Assembly (NCBI RefSeq): GCF_029688625.1
Contig: NZ_JARULC010000001.1
Span: 744,001-808,000 of the forward strand
Direction: 5' to 3'
DNA from: Qipengyuania marincola
Lineage (GTDB): Bacteria; Pseudomonadota; Alphaproteobacteria; Sphingomonadales; Sphingomonadaceae
Length of the DNA stretch: 64,000 nt
In this document: piece after piece, positions 25,751 to 33,914 of the stretch
Numbering within the stretch: position 1 is the stretch's first letter
Layout of the letters: every line of letters begins with the position of its first letter
Made by a program: the position numbers and the translations under genes
Notes under the pieces: generated by a model
What the model was told of the DNA's origin: nothing
Seen by the model: the letters and a program-made list of their open reading frames with translations, nothing else
Databases searched by the model: none

Positions 25751-27040
25751 TCAGTCCGGCAATTCGCGGTTGAGGCGCAAAACCTCGCCGGCGAGATAGA
25801 GCGAGCCGGAGACGAGCACCGGGAGCCCGTCGTCAGGCAGGCTGGCAAGTGCCGCGGGCACATCCGCGGCCATCCTGGCTGTCGCGCCGAAGGCTTCGGC
25901 AGGATGCGCGTCATGCCCGGGAACGGGAACCGCCGTCAGGCTTGCAATCGCGTCGGCGAGCGGGCCGGTCAGTGCCGACGGGTCCTTCGCATCGAGCATT
26001 CCGATCACGAGATGGAGCCGCTCCCCTTGAAAATGCTTGGCCAGCATTTCCCCTGCAGAGGGATTGTGCCCCCCGTCGAGCCAGATTTCGCGATCGCCGG
26101 TTAGCGGGCCGGGTGTGAGCCGTTGCAGGCGAGCCGGCCATCGAGCTCCAGTGATGCCGGTAGCGAACGCGTCGCGTGACACGGAAATGTAGTCCTGATG
26201 ACGCAGCATGGCGATGGCAAGCGCGGCGTTTTCTGCCTGGTGCGGCCCTGGCATGGTGGGCAAAGGCAGTGCGAGTTCGCCGTGCCGATCGGCATAGTGC
26301 AGGCCCGTGGGCGTCGCGCTCATCGACCACTCCGCGCCCCTCATGGCGATAGGCGCGCCCATGCGCATGGCTGCCGCCTTGATCTCCGCTTCGGCGGCGT
26401 CGGGATAGGATAGCGTGACAAGCGAGGCACCCTGTTTCGTGATGCCTGCCTTCTCGAAGGCGATGCGGGCGAGGGGGACCGTGGGCACACCGGCTTCGGG
26501 TGCCAGCAGGAAGCGCTCGTGATCGATGCCCAGCGCGGCGATGGCGCAAGCGGCCGGTTGTTCGAGCACATTGGTTGCATCAAAGCGCCCGCCAAGGCCG
26601 ACCTCGACCACGCAGGCATCGGCCGGAACGCGCGCGAATTCGGCGAAAGCGGCGGCGACGGTGACTTCGAAGAAGCTCGGGTTCAGGTCCTCACCTGCAT
26701 CGAGGACCTGTTCGAGGACCTCGGCCAGCCGATCATCAGAAATCAGCTCGCCGGCGACACGTATGCGCTCGTTGTAGCGCACGAGATGCGGGCTCGTGGT
26801 GACATGGACCGTATTACCCTCGGCCTCGAGCATCGCGCGCAGGAAAGCGCAGGTCGATCCCTTGCCGTTGGTTCCTGCCACATGGAAAGTCGGGGGCAGG
26901 CGTCTGTGCGGATGTCCCAGCCGTTCGAGCAGCGCGCGGATCGTATCGAGACCGAGCCGGCCCTCCGGCACCGACAGCGCAGCCAGCCGGTCGAGCTGGC
27001 GCTGGACTGCCGGACTGTCGGAGCGGGCGAAATCCCGCAT
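25751..27040 (-). CDS. folC: Dihydrofolate synthase / folylpolyglutamate synthase
   Basis: It adds glutamate to dihydropteroate and extends the glutamate tail of folates, using ATP. The 429-residue Mur-ligase-like enzyme shows the P-loop GTNGKGSTCAFLR, SPHLVRYNERI, VEVGLGGRFDATNV, GIDHE and the C-terminal DGGHNPSA. The last gene of the trp-accD operon, it starts eight bases after the accD stop. The gene ends flush against the convergent ampG stop at 25750. Confidence 0.94.
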   Translation of the reverse strand: MRDFARSDSPAVQRQLDRLAALSVPEGRLGLDTIRALLERLGHPHRRLPPTFHVAGTNGKGSTCAFLRAMLEAEGNTVHVTTSPHLVRYNERIRVAGELISDDRLAEVLEQVLDAGEDLNPSFFEVTVAAAFAEFARVPADACVVEVGLGGRFDATNVLEQPAACAIAALGIDHERFLLAPEAGVPTVPLARIAFEKAGITKQGASLVTLSYPDAAEAEIKAAAMRMGAPIAMRGAEWSMSATPTGLHYADRHGELALPLPTMPGPHQAENAALAIAMLRHQDYISVSRDAFATGITGARWPARLQRLTPGPLTGDREIWLDGGHNPSAGEMLAKHFQGERLHLVIGMLDAKDPSALTGPLADAIASLTAVPVPGHDAHPAEAFGATARMAADVPAALASLPDDGLPVLVSGSLYLAGEVLRLNRELPD

Positions 27041-27048
27041 GACGGGCC

Positions 27049-27897
27049 TCAGGCAGCCTCGGCAGGTGCCAGATAGTCGAGCAGCGTCGCCAGCGTCTCC
27101 TTCAGGTCGTGGCGGTGCACGACCATGTCGACCATGCCATGCTTGTGGAGGTACTCGGCGCGCTGGAAGCCGTCGGGCAATTGCTCGCGGATGGTGTCCT
27201 GGATCACACGCTGGCCGGCGAAGCCGATCAGAGCACCAGGCTCTGCAATGTGGATGTCGCCGAGCATTGCATAGCTCGCCGTGACGCCGCCGGTGGTCGG
27301 GTCGGTCAGAAGCACGATGTAGGGGAGGCCCGCCTCTTTCAGGCGGCGCGTCATCACGGTGGCCTTGGGCATTTGCATGAGGCTGAGAATGCCCTCCTGC
27401 ATGCGCGCCCCACCAGCTGCGGTGACCACGATATAGGGCGCGCGGCGAGTCAGCGCGCGCTCGGCGCCCTGGCAGAAGGCAGTGCCGACAGCCATGCCCA
27501 TCGATCCGCCCATGAAGGTGAAGTCCTGAACGCCGACGACCGCCGGTTTGCCCTCGATCGCGCCGGAGCCGACGATGAAGGCATCCTTGTGCGGGCTCTT
27601 GGCGCGGGCCTTCTTGAGGCGGTCGGTGTACTTCATAGAGTCGCGAAACTTGAGCGGGTCTTCTTTCACTTCGGGCACCGGAAGCACCTCGTAGCCCGCG
27701 TCGAGCAGCTGGCGCAGGCGCTCGTCCGCGCCGATACGGCCGTGATGATCACAACGCGGGCAGACGTAGGCGTTCTCCTCGTATTCCTGCGCGAAGACCA
27801 TCTGCTGGCAGCTGGGGCACTTGACCCACAGATCCTTGTCGGTGGTGCGCTTGGAGAGCGAGGTGATCGAATTGCGGACGCGGGTGAACCAGTTCAT
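27049..27897 (-). CDS. accD: Acetyl-CoA carboxylase carboxyltransferase subunit beta
   Basis: With AccA it transfers carboxyl from carboxybiotin to acetyl-CoA, the committed step of fatty acid synthesis. The 282-residue product has the zinc ribbon Cys27, Cys30, Cys46 and Cys49 (CPSC, CPRC) and the carboxyltransferase core with [15 protein letters not shown] and [15 protein letters not shown]. The frame is open far upstream, but MNWFTRVRN at 27897 is the standard start and forms an ATGA overlap with trpA. The trpA-accD-folC order is common in proteobacteria. Confidence 0.96.
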   Translation of the reverse strand: MNWFTRVRNSITSLSKRTTDKDLWVKCPSCQQMVFAQEYEENAYVCPRCDHHGRIGADERLRQLLDAGYEVLPVPEVKEDPLKFRDSMKYTDRLKKARAKSPHKDAFIVGSGAIEGKPAVVGVQDFTFMGGSMGMAVGTAFCQGAERALTRRAPYIVVTAAGGARMQEGILSLMQMPKATVMTRRLKEAGLPYIVLLTDPTTGGVTASYAMLGDIHIAEPGALIGFAGQRVIQDTIREQLPDGFQRAEYLHKHGMVDMVVHRHDLKETLATLLDYLAPAEAA

Positions 27898-28709
27898 GCT
27901 TTTTCTTCTTTCCGAGGGGCCCTTGCCGCCGAATGGACGGCCTTGGCAAGCCCTGCGGTGAGCTCGCGCAGCCTGGCCGGAGCATCGGCGCCGTGATCGC
28001 CGACCAGTTCGACCAGCGCGCTCCCCACCACGACGCCATCCGCCACCTGTGCGATGGCGGCCGCTTGGTCCGGTGTTCTCACGCCGAAGCCGACCGCGAC
28101 CGGCAAGTCCGTCTGCCGTTTGATGCGGCTGACGTTCTTGGCGATATCGGCGACGAGAGCGCTTTGCTTCCCGGTGATCCCTGCCACGCTGACATAGTAG
28201 AGGAAGCCCCCGCATCCTCTCAGGACCGCCGGCAAGCGCTCGTCGTCGGTCGTCGGAGTGGAGAGGTAGATGAGGTCGAGGCCCCGAGCGCGCAGTGCGG
28301 GACCGAGATCGGCGTCCTCTTCCGGTGCAAGATCGACGCAGATGACGCCGTCGACGCCGGCATCCTTCGCGGCGGAGGCGAACCACTCCGGCCCGCGCCG
28401 GATCATCGGATTGGCATAGCCCATCAGCACCAGCGGGACATCGGGATGGCGCGCACGGAACTCGGTCGCGATGCGCAGCACATCGGCAGTGGTCGTCCCT
28501 GCACCGAGCGAGCGGATGTTGGCCTTCTGGATCGCCGGGCCATCGGCCATGGGATCGGTGAAGGGCATCCCCAGCTCGATCACATCCGCGCCTCCCTCGA
28601 CCAGCGCGTCGAGATTGGCCGCCGTGTCGCCGTCGCCTGCAGTGACGAAGCAGACGAGCGCGGGGTGGTTCTTGGCGAAGGCGGAGGAGAGGCGATTCGA
28701 GGTGGTCAT
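27894..28709 (-). CDS. trpA: Tryptophan synthase alpha subunit
   Basis: It cleaves indole-3-glycerol phosphate to indole and glyceraldehyde-3-phosphate; indole tunnels to TrpB. From the ATG at 28709 the product has 271 residues, with catalytic Glu45 and Asp56 in [16 protein letters not shown] and the phosphate-binding [10 protein letters not shown] near the C-terminus. An ATG at 28727 would add six residues; neither has a clear ribosome site. Normally it follows trpB closely, but here a nuclease gene and about 600 bases intervene, which may weaken coupling with trpB. Confidence 0.95.
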   Translation of the reverse strand: MTTSNRLSSAFAKNHPALVCFVTAGDGDTAANLDALVEGGADVIELGMPFTDPMADGPAIQKANIRSLGAGTTTADVLRIATEFRARHPDVPLVLMGYANPMIRRGPEWFASAAKDAGVDGVICVDLAPEEDADLGPALRARGLDLIYLSTPTTDDERLPAVLRGCGGFLYYVSVAGITGKQSALVADIAKNVSRIKRQTDLPVAVGFGVRTPDQAAAIAQVADGVVVGSALVELVGDHGADAPARLRELTAGLAKAVHSAARAPRKEEKA

Positions 28710-28887
28710 AGGGTCAGGTTCGTTCATCTAACTCGGCGGAAGTCTGAGACATGGACCGCATGTTACACTGTCCAGGGAGGAAAAACGGGTGGTGGGCGAG
28801 CGGGATGATTTCGGTCTGGAGGAGGTAAGAAAGAGGCGGCGGTTCATGCGCTTCTCTTTGCACGGTTATCGGGGTGTAGGACAGGAT

Positions 28888-29301
28888 CTATCGGTATCCA
28901 GGGAGACGTGACGACAAAGCCCCCTCACCTTCAGGGGAGGGGGTTGGGGGAGGGGAAACCATCTCGTCCATGACCAAGCCAAGCTGCTGAAGCACCCCTT
29001 CCATGTTGGACATCACATCGGAATTCGAGAACCTTATCACCCTGTATCCCTGCTCTTCCAGAAACCGACTTCGTTGCATGTCATAACTTTCGCGCCCAGC
29101 ATGCGTATCCCCATCAATTTCGATGACCAGTTTGGGATGGTTCGCGGCGAAATCGACTATAAATTTTCCGACTACCTTTTGCCTGCGAAACTTTACGCCC
29201 CGAAATCTGGCGGCTCGCAATTCCAGCCACATCCGCATTTCCGGCTCTGGCATGTTCTCTCGCATTTTCCGCGCTTTTTTGAGCGAGTCAGCGTCTCTCA
29301 T
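28888..29301 (-). CDS. DUF559 / Vsr-like endonuclease-domain protein
   Basis: The 137-residue product fits the DUF559 family, which has a restriction-endonuclease-like fold related to Vsr mismatch nicking enzymes. Visible blocks are RKMRENMPEPEMRMWLELR, GVKFRRQKVVGKFIVDF, the acidic core LVIEIDGDTHAGR and GYRVIRFSNSDV. Residues 116-128 (PPPTPSPEGEG) are encoded by the 36-bp repeat at 28920, so the tail is repeat-derived. The start lies two bases from the second, inverted repeat copy. It sits between trpB and trpA, where it is not part of the pathway. Its cellular role is unknown; a selfish or repair function is possible. Confidence 0.85.
   Translation of the reverse strand: MRDADSLKKARKMRENMPEPEMRMWLELRAARFRGVKFRRQKVVGKFIVDFAANHPKLVIEIDGDTHAGRESYDMQRSRFLEEQGYRVIRFSNSDVMSNMEGVLQQLGLVMDEMVSPPPTPSPEGEGALSSRLPGYR
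28920..28955 (+). repeat. Inverted repeat copy A flanking the DUF559 gene
   Basis: This 36-bp G/C-tract element matches the reverse complement of 29303-29338 at 31 of 36 positions. Its first half is itself a near-palindrome centred on the TTCAG segment. It lies within the 3' end of the DUF559 reading frame. Confidence 0.85.
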
Positions 29302-29302
29302 T

Positions 29303-29338
29303 CCCCTCTCCCAACCCTCTCCCCTTAAGGGGAGAGGG
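29303..29338 (-). repeat. Inverted repeat copy B flanking the DUF559 gene
   Basis: This is the partner of 28920-28955 in opposite orientation. It contains a palindrome of CCCTCTCCCC and GGGGAGAGGG around TTAA. It fills the gap between the trpB stop (29339-29341) and the DUF559 start, so copy B abuts trpB exactly. Confidence 0.85.
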
Positions 29339-30556
29339 CTAGATTTCCACTCCCAACCGTTCCGCCACGGTAAAGATGTCTTTGTCTCCGCGCCCGCACA
29401 AATTGGCGAGGATTACGCTGTCCTTTGGCATGTCCTTCGCGCGCTTGGCCACGGCCGCGATGGCGTGGCTCGGTTCGAGCGCGGGGATGATGCCCTCGGT
29501 GCGGCAGAGCAGCTGGAAAGCTTCCAGCGCTTCCTCGTCGGTGATCGCGGTATATTCGACGCGGCCCGTATCCTTCAGCCAGGCATGTTCGGGGCCGATG
29601 CCGGGATAGTCCAATCCGGCGCTGATCGAGTGGCCCTCGGTGATCTGGCCGTCCTCGTCTTGCAGCAGGTAGGTCTTGTTGCCGTGGAGCACGCCGGGGA
29701 AGCCGCCGAGCAGGCTTGCCGCGTGCTCGTCGCCGTCGAGGCCGTGGCCCGCTGCTTCGACGCCGAGCATCTTGACGTCCGGATCGTCGAGGAACGGGTG
29801 GAAGAGACCGAGTGCGTTGGAGCCGCCGCCGATGGCTGCCACCAGCAGGTCGGGCCGACGGCCGATGCGGTCCTGCATCTGTGCCCGGGCTTCCTTGCCG
29901 ATCACGCTCTGGAAATCACGCACCAGCTCGGGATAGGGGTGCGGCCCGGCGGCGGTGCCGATGATGTAGAAGGTGTCGTGGACGTTCGCGACCCAGTCGC
30001 GCAGCCCTTCGTTCATCGCGTCCTTCAGCGTGCCGCGACCGCTGGTGACCGGCACGACTTCGGCGCCGAGCAGCTTCATGCGGAAGACATTGGGCGACTG
30101 CCGCCGCACGTCCTCCGCGCCCATGTAGATGACGCAGGGCAGACCGAAGCGCGCGCAGACGGTGGCGGTGGCGACGCCGTGCTGGCCCGCGCCAGTCTCC
30201 GCGATGATGCGCGTCTTGCCCATACGGATCGCGAGCAGGATCTGCCCGATGCAATTGTTGATCTTGTGCGCGCCGGTGTGATTGAGCTCGTCGCGCTTGA
30301 ACCAGACTTGTGCCCCGCCGAGCGCCTCGGTCAGCCGCTCCGCGAAATAGAGGGGGGAAGGACGGCCGACGTAATGTTCGAGCAAATCGTCGAACTCGCG
30401 CTGGAACTCGGGATCGGCCTGCGCCGCGCGATACTCGCGCTCCAGGTCGAGCACCAGCGGCATCAGCGTCTCGGCGACATAGCGGCCACCGTAATCGCCG
30501 AAATGCCCGCGTTCGTCTGGCTGGTTGCGGAAGGAGTTGGGAGTCGATTCAGTCAT
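29339..30556 (-). CDS. trpB: Tryptophan synthase beta subunit
   Basis: This PLP enzyme condenses indole with serine to give tryptophan. From the ATG at 30556 it has 405 residues, with [11 protein letters not shown], the Schiff-base lysine at about 98 ([13 protein letters not shown]), [10 protein letters not shown] and the phosphate-binding GGGSNALG. The frame also opens at a GTG at 30643 overlapping the trpF stop, giving 29 extra residues with no family match; GGATTGG before 30556 favours the shorter form. Its stop touches the repeat that brackets the nuclease gene. Confidence 0.95.
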   Translation of the reverse strand: MTESTPNSFRNQPDERGHFGDYGGRYVAETLMPLVLDLEREYRAAQADPEFQREFDDLLEHYVGRPSPLYFAERLTEALGGAQVWFKRDELNHTGAHKINNCIGQILLAIRMGKTRIIAETGAGQHGVATATVCARFGLPCVIYMGAEDVRRQSPNVFRMKLLGAEVVPVTSGRGTLKDAMNEGLRDWVANVHDTFYIIGTAAGPHPYPELVRDFQSVIGKEARAQMQDRIGRRPDLLVAAIGGGSNALGLFHPFLDDPDVKMLGVEAAGHGLDGDEHAASLLGGFPGVLHGNKTYLLQDEDGQITEGHSISAGLDYPGIGPEHAWLKDTGRVEYTAITDEEALEAFQLLCRTEGIIPALEPSHAIAAVAKRAKDMPKDSVILANLCGRGDKDIFTVAERLGVEI

Positions 30557-30639
30557 TGTCCAATCCATGCCGTTGGCGCCGTGCGAAGTCGAGACAGGAT
30601 GGCTTGCAAAGCGCGAACCAGCATTACGTGACCCACCGG

Positions 30640-31281
30640 TCACTCTGGTGATGCCGAGCGCACTGCATCGCAGAAGGCGCGGATGCGACCGGCGTCCTTG
30701 ACCCCGGGTGCACTTTCAAGCCCACTCGAAGCATCCACCAGCGGCGCGCCTGTCCGTGAAATGGCATCGGCCACATTGTCCGGATTCAGCCCGCCCGCAA
30801 GGCCCCAGGGGATGAAGGGCGTCCAGCCGTCTAGAAGATCCCATTGAAACGAGACGCCATTGCCTCCCGGCAGGCTTTTCGCCGGAGCATCGAACAGCAC
30901 GCGATCGCAAACACCCACGAACCGGCGAGAGCGTTCCAGCGAACCGTGGTCGCGTAATCCTACCGCACGCCAGGTCTCGATTTTCAGGTTCTGGCGTTGC
31001 GCGGCCATCCAGTCGATGGTCTCGCTGCCGTGGAACTGGACGATATCCGGCTTAATCGCCACGAAAGCACGCGCCAATTCCTCGCCCGTCATGGCAACCG
31101 TGACCATGACCACCTTCACCGTAGCGGGCACGCGAGCGCGCAATTTGGCGGCGTCCTCAAGGGGGACGTGCCGCGGACTTTTTTCGTATTGTACGAGACC
31201 GACGTGGGTCGCACCCGCGTCGATCGCCGCGTCCATGGTTTCAGGCGTGGAAAGCCCGCATATCTTGATCTGCGTTTTCAT
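30640..31281 (-). CDS. trpF: Phosphoribosylanthranilate isomerase
   Basis: It performs the Amadori rearrangement of phosphoribosylanthranilate in tryptophan synthesis. The 213-residue TIM barrel begins [15 protein letters not shown] with the catalytic Cys and has VQFHGSE, LLDGW and [13 protein letters not shown], followed by [15 protein letters not shown]. It starts six bases after the pyrF stop and precedes trpB in the same operon. Confidence 0.94.
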   Translation of the reverse strand: MKTQIKICGLSTPETMDAAIDAGATHVGLVQYEKSPRHVPLEDAAKLRARVPATVKVVMVTVAMTGEELARAFVAIKPDIVQFHGSETIDWMAAQRQNLKIETWRAVGLRDHGSLERSRRFVGVCDRVLFDAPAKSLPGGNGVSFQWDLLDGWTPFIPWGLAGGLNPDNVADAISRTGAPLVDASSGLESAPGVKDAGRIRAFCDAVRSASPE

Positions 31282-31287
31282 GGTGTC

Positions 31288-31962
31288 TTACAGCGTCGCC
31301 TCGATTTCACGCGCTGCCTGCACTGGGTCTTCGGCACGGCTGATCGGGCGGCCGATCACCAGCACGCTGGCTCCGTCGTCGCGTGCCTGGCGGGGCGTAA
31401 CGACACGCTTCTGGTCGCCGGCGGCGCTGCCGGCCGGGCGCAGGCCGGGGACGACGAAGAAGCCATCCTTCCACTGGCCGTGCACGGCCTTCACTTCCTG
31501 TCCTGAACAGACGATGCCGTCGAGCCCGGCGTCGTGCGCCAGGTCGGCAAGCCGCATCACGTGATCATGCGCGCTTCCCTGAATGCCTGTGCGTTGAAGA
31601 TCGCGGTCGTCCATGCTGGTCAGCATCGTGACACCCACGACCTTGGTATGCTCGGCTGCCGCGGCCTTGGCATCCTCCAGCATAGCGCGGCCGCCGCTCG
31701 CGTGGACTGTCACTATCGATGGCTCCAGCACATGGATGGCTTGCATGGCGGCGGCGACTGTGTTGGGAATGTCGTAGAGCTTGAGGTCGAGGAAGATCGG
31801 CAATCCCAGCTGCCCGATCATGTGGACGCCATGGGCGCCGTGGGCGCAGAAAAATTCCAGCCCGAGCTTGATCCCGCCGACATGACCCTTGACTCGGTTG
31901 GCAAGCTCGATCCCTTCGCGCAGGCGCGGAACATCGAGGGCAAGATAGACTGGATTGGTCAT
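31288..31962 (-). CDS. pyrF: Orotidine 5'-phosphate decarboxylase
   Basis: It makes UMP from OMP in pyrimidine synthesis. The 224-residue product has YLALDVP at the N-terminus and the catalytic FLDLKLYDIPNTV. LTSMDDRDL, GIVCSGQEV and VPGLRPAG follow, then VIGRPISRAEDP. The frame is open to 32157, but ATG at 31962 starts the conserved sequence and gives an ATGA overlap with the upstream LapA-like gene. Confidence 0.95.
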   Translation of the reverse strand: MTNPVYLALDVPRLREGIELANRVKGHVGGIKLGLEFFCAHGAHGVHMIGQLGLPIFLDLKLYDIPNTVAAAMQAIHVLEPSIVTVHASGGRAMLEDAKAAAAEHTKVVGVTMLTSMDDRDLQRTGIQGSAHDHVMRLADLAHDAGLDGIVCSGQEVKAVHGQWKDGFFVVPGLRPAGSAAGDQKRVVTPRQARDDGASVLVIGRPISRAEDPVQAAREIEATL

Positions 31963-32324
31963 TGCGGGGTCTTCGGTTCCGGATCGACAGGATTGGCCGG
32001 TTGCGGCGGGCTGTCCGCCCGCGGCGTGGCGGCGGCTGGCGCAGTTGACGCGGCGGTCGGCGTATCGCTTTTCGGCGTTGCGAGCCGCGTCGTTGCAGCT
32101 TCGAGGGCATTGACCCGGCGCGTCATCCGCCATTTCGCCGTCCGGTGCACGAGCCACATCGGAATGAGGCCGAGCAGGAAGGCGACGATGACCAGGGCGG
32201 GAAGCTTGGTTTCAAGCACGATATTCGACCAGATCTGGACCTCGACCGGTTTCCAGTTGAAGAAGCTGAAGGCCAGCAAGGCGAACAGCAGCAAGACCCA
32301 GACTATAGTGCGGACGATCTGCAT
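31959..32324 (-). CDS. LapA-domain (DUF1049) inner membrane protein
   Basis: The 121-residue product has two hydrophobic segments (about 5-25 and 41-61), separated by KPVEVQIWSNIVLETKLPA, the LapA-domain pattern. E. coli LapA helps assemble or regulate lipopolysaccharide; a similar envelope role here is inferred. The C-terminal 40 residues are Ala/Pro/Thr-rich and probably disordered. It is the first gene of the pyrF-trp operon, and its stop overlaps pyrF by four bases. Confidence 0.82.
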   Translation of the reverse strand: MQIVRTIVWVLLLFALLAFSFFNWKPVEVQIWSNIVLETKLPALVIVAFLLGLIPMWLVHRTAKWRMTRRVNALEAATTRLATPKSDTPTAASTAPAAATPRADSPPQPANPVDPEPKTPQ

Positions 32325-32396
32325 GGCGTTATCGGCTCCCCAACTGTCTTTTCCGCTGTGCTAGGCCGGGCAAGCGCGCCCGTCTAGGCCAAGCCG

Positions 32397-33707
32397 TCAG
32401 CCGAACACCCGCGCGAACACCGTGTCGACATGCTTGAAGTGGTATTCGAGATCGAAGCGCTCTTCCAGTTCCTCCTCGGTCAGAGCGGCGCGCACCTCCT
32501 CATCCTGCTTGAGCAGGTCGAGCAGCATCAGGCGGCCATCCGATTCCCACACCTTCATCGCATTGCGCTGGACCAGGCGATAGGCATCCTCGCGGCTCAC
32601 ACCGTTCTGGGTGAGGGCGAGCAGCACGCGCTGGGAATGGATCAGGCCGCCCATGCGGTCCATGTTCGCCTGCATACGTTCGGGGTAGACGAGCAGCTTG
32701 TCGACCACGCCAGTAAGGCGCGCGAGGGCGAAATCGAGCGTTATAGTCGCGTCCGGCCCGATGAAGCGCTCGACCGAGGAGTGCGAGATATCGCGCTCAT
32801 GCCATAGCGCCACGTTCTCGAGCGCGGGCAGGGCATAGGCGCGGATCATGCGCGCCTGGCCGGTCAGGTTCTCGGTCAGGATCGGATTGCGCTTGTGCGG
32901 CATCGCGCTCGATCCCTTCTGGCCGGGGGAGAAATACTCCTCGGCCTCCAGCACTTCGGTGCGCTGGAGATGGCGCACCTCGACCGCGAGGCGCTCGATG
33001 CTGCCCGCGATGACGGCGAGCGTGGAGAAATACATGGCGTGGCGATCGCGCGGGATGACTTGGGTCGAGACCGGTTCGGGCTTGAGGCCGAGCTTCTCGG
33101 CGACATATTCCTCGACACTCGGATCGATATTGGCGAATGTGCCGACCGCGCCGCTGATGGCGCAGGTCGCGATTTCCTCACGCGCGGCGATGAGCCGGGT
33201 CCTGCAACGGTCGAACTCGGCATAGGCTTGCGCCAGCTTCAGGCCGAAAGTGACCGGCTCAGCATGGATGCCATGGCTGCGACCGATCGTGGGCGTGTAT
33301 TTGTGCTCTTCCGCGCGGCGCCTGATCGCCGCCAGCAGATCGTCGAGATCGGCCAGCAGGATATCGCTCGCGCGTGCCAGCTGCACGGCCAGTGTCGTGT
33401 CGAGCACGTCGGAGCTGGTCATGCCCTGGTGCATGAAGCGCGCTTCCTCGCCCACGTTCTCGGCCACCCAGGTCAGAAAGGCGATGACATCGTGCTTGGT
33501 CACCGCTTCGATCGCATCGATCGCCTCGACGTCGATCTTGGGATCGGTTGCCCACCAATCCCACAGCGCCTTCGCGGCGCTCTTCGGCACGACGCCGAGA
33601 TCGCCCAGCTTTTCGGTCGCATGCGCTTCGATTTCGAACCAGATGCGATACTTTGCTTCGGGCTCCCACAGGGCAGTCATGTCGGGGCGGGCGTAACGGG
33701 GGACCAT
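32397..33707 (-). CDS. purB: Adenylosuccinate lyase
   Basis: It acts twice in purine synthesis, releasing fumarate from SAICAR and from adenylosuccinate. The 436-residue product begins MVPRYARPDMTALW and has the fumarase-superfamily signature GSSAMPHKRNP. THDVIAFL-type sequence (KHDVIAFLTWV), GMTSSDVLDT and GRSHGIHAEP are also present. ATG at 33707. It stands alone, divergent from the DUF3857 gene across about 200 bases. Confidence 0.96.
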   Translation of the reverse strand: MVPRYARPDMTALWEPEAKYRIWFEIEAHATEKLGDLGVVPKSAAKALWDWWATDPKIDVEAIDAIEAVTKHDVIAFLTWVAENVGEEARFMHQGMTSSDVLDTTLAVQLARASDILLADLDDLLAAIRRRAEEHKYTPTIGRSHGIHAEPVTFGLKLAQAYAEFDRCRTRLIAAREEIATCAISGAVGTFANIDPSVEEYVAEKLGLKPEPVSTQVIPRDRHAMYFSTLAVIAGSIERLAVEVRHLQRTEVLEAEEYFSPGQKGSSAMPHKRNPILTENLTGQARMIRAYALPALENVALWHERDISHSSVERFIGPDATITLDFALARLTGVVDKLLVYPERMQANMDRMGGLIHSQRVLLALTQNGVSREDAYRLVQRNAMKVWESDGRLMLLDLLKQDEEVRAALTEEELEERFDLEYHFKHVDTVFARVFG

Positions 33708-33914
33708 GGGCGGGGCTCCGGTTTGGAATGGCGGCAGGTTGCGCCGCAGCCGCTAGGCGCGCGCGGGAGCGAGCGCAAGCCTGAGCCATTGCGAACCGCA
33801 GAGCCAACTCAACTCGAAAATTACGATGAACCGTTTTCTTTCATCGATATTCGGTTGGCTTTCAGGGGAAGTACACTTAGGCTGCGTCGCAAATATTGCT
33901 TGGGGGAAATTCTT

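Noticed and set aside
28728..28847. 39-codon minus-strand frame ending TAG directly before an ATG of trpA
   Set aside because: The TAG-ATG junction suggested a leader peptide, but it has no Trp codons, is Ser/Arg-rich and probably derives from the insertion scar between trpB and trpA.
30556..30643. GTG start of trpB overlapping the trpF stop (GTGA)
   Set aside because: It would add 29 residues with no match to TrpB N-termini; the ATG at 30556 begins the conserved sequence.
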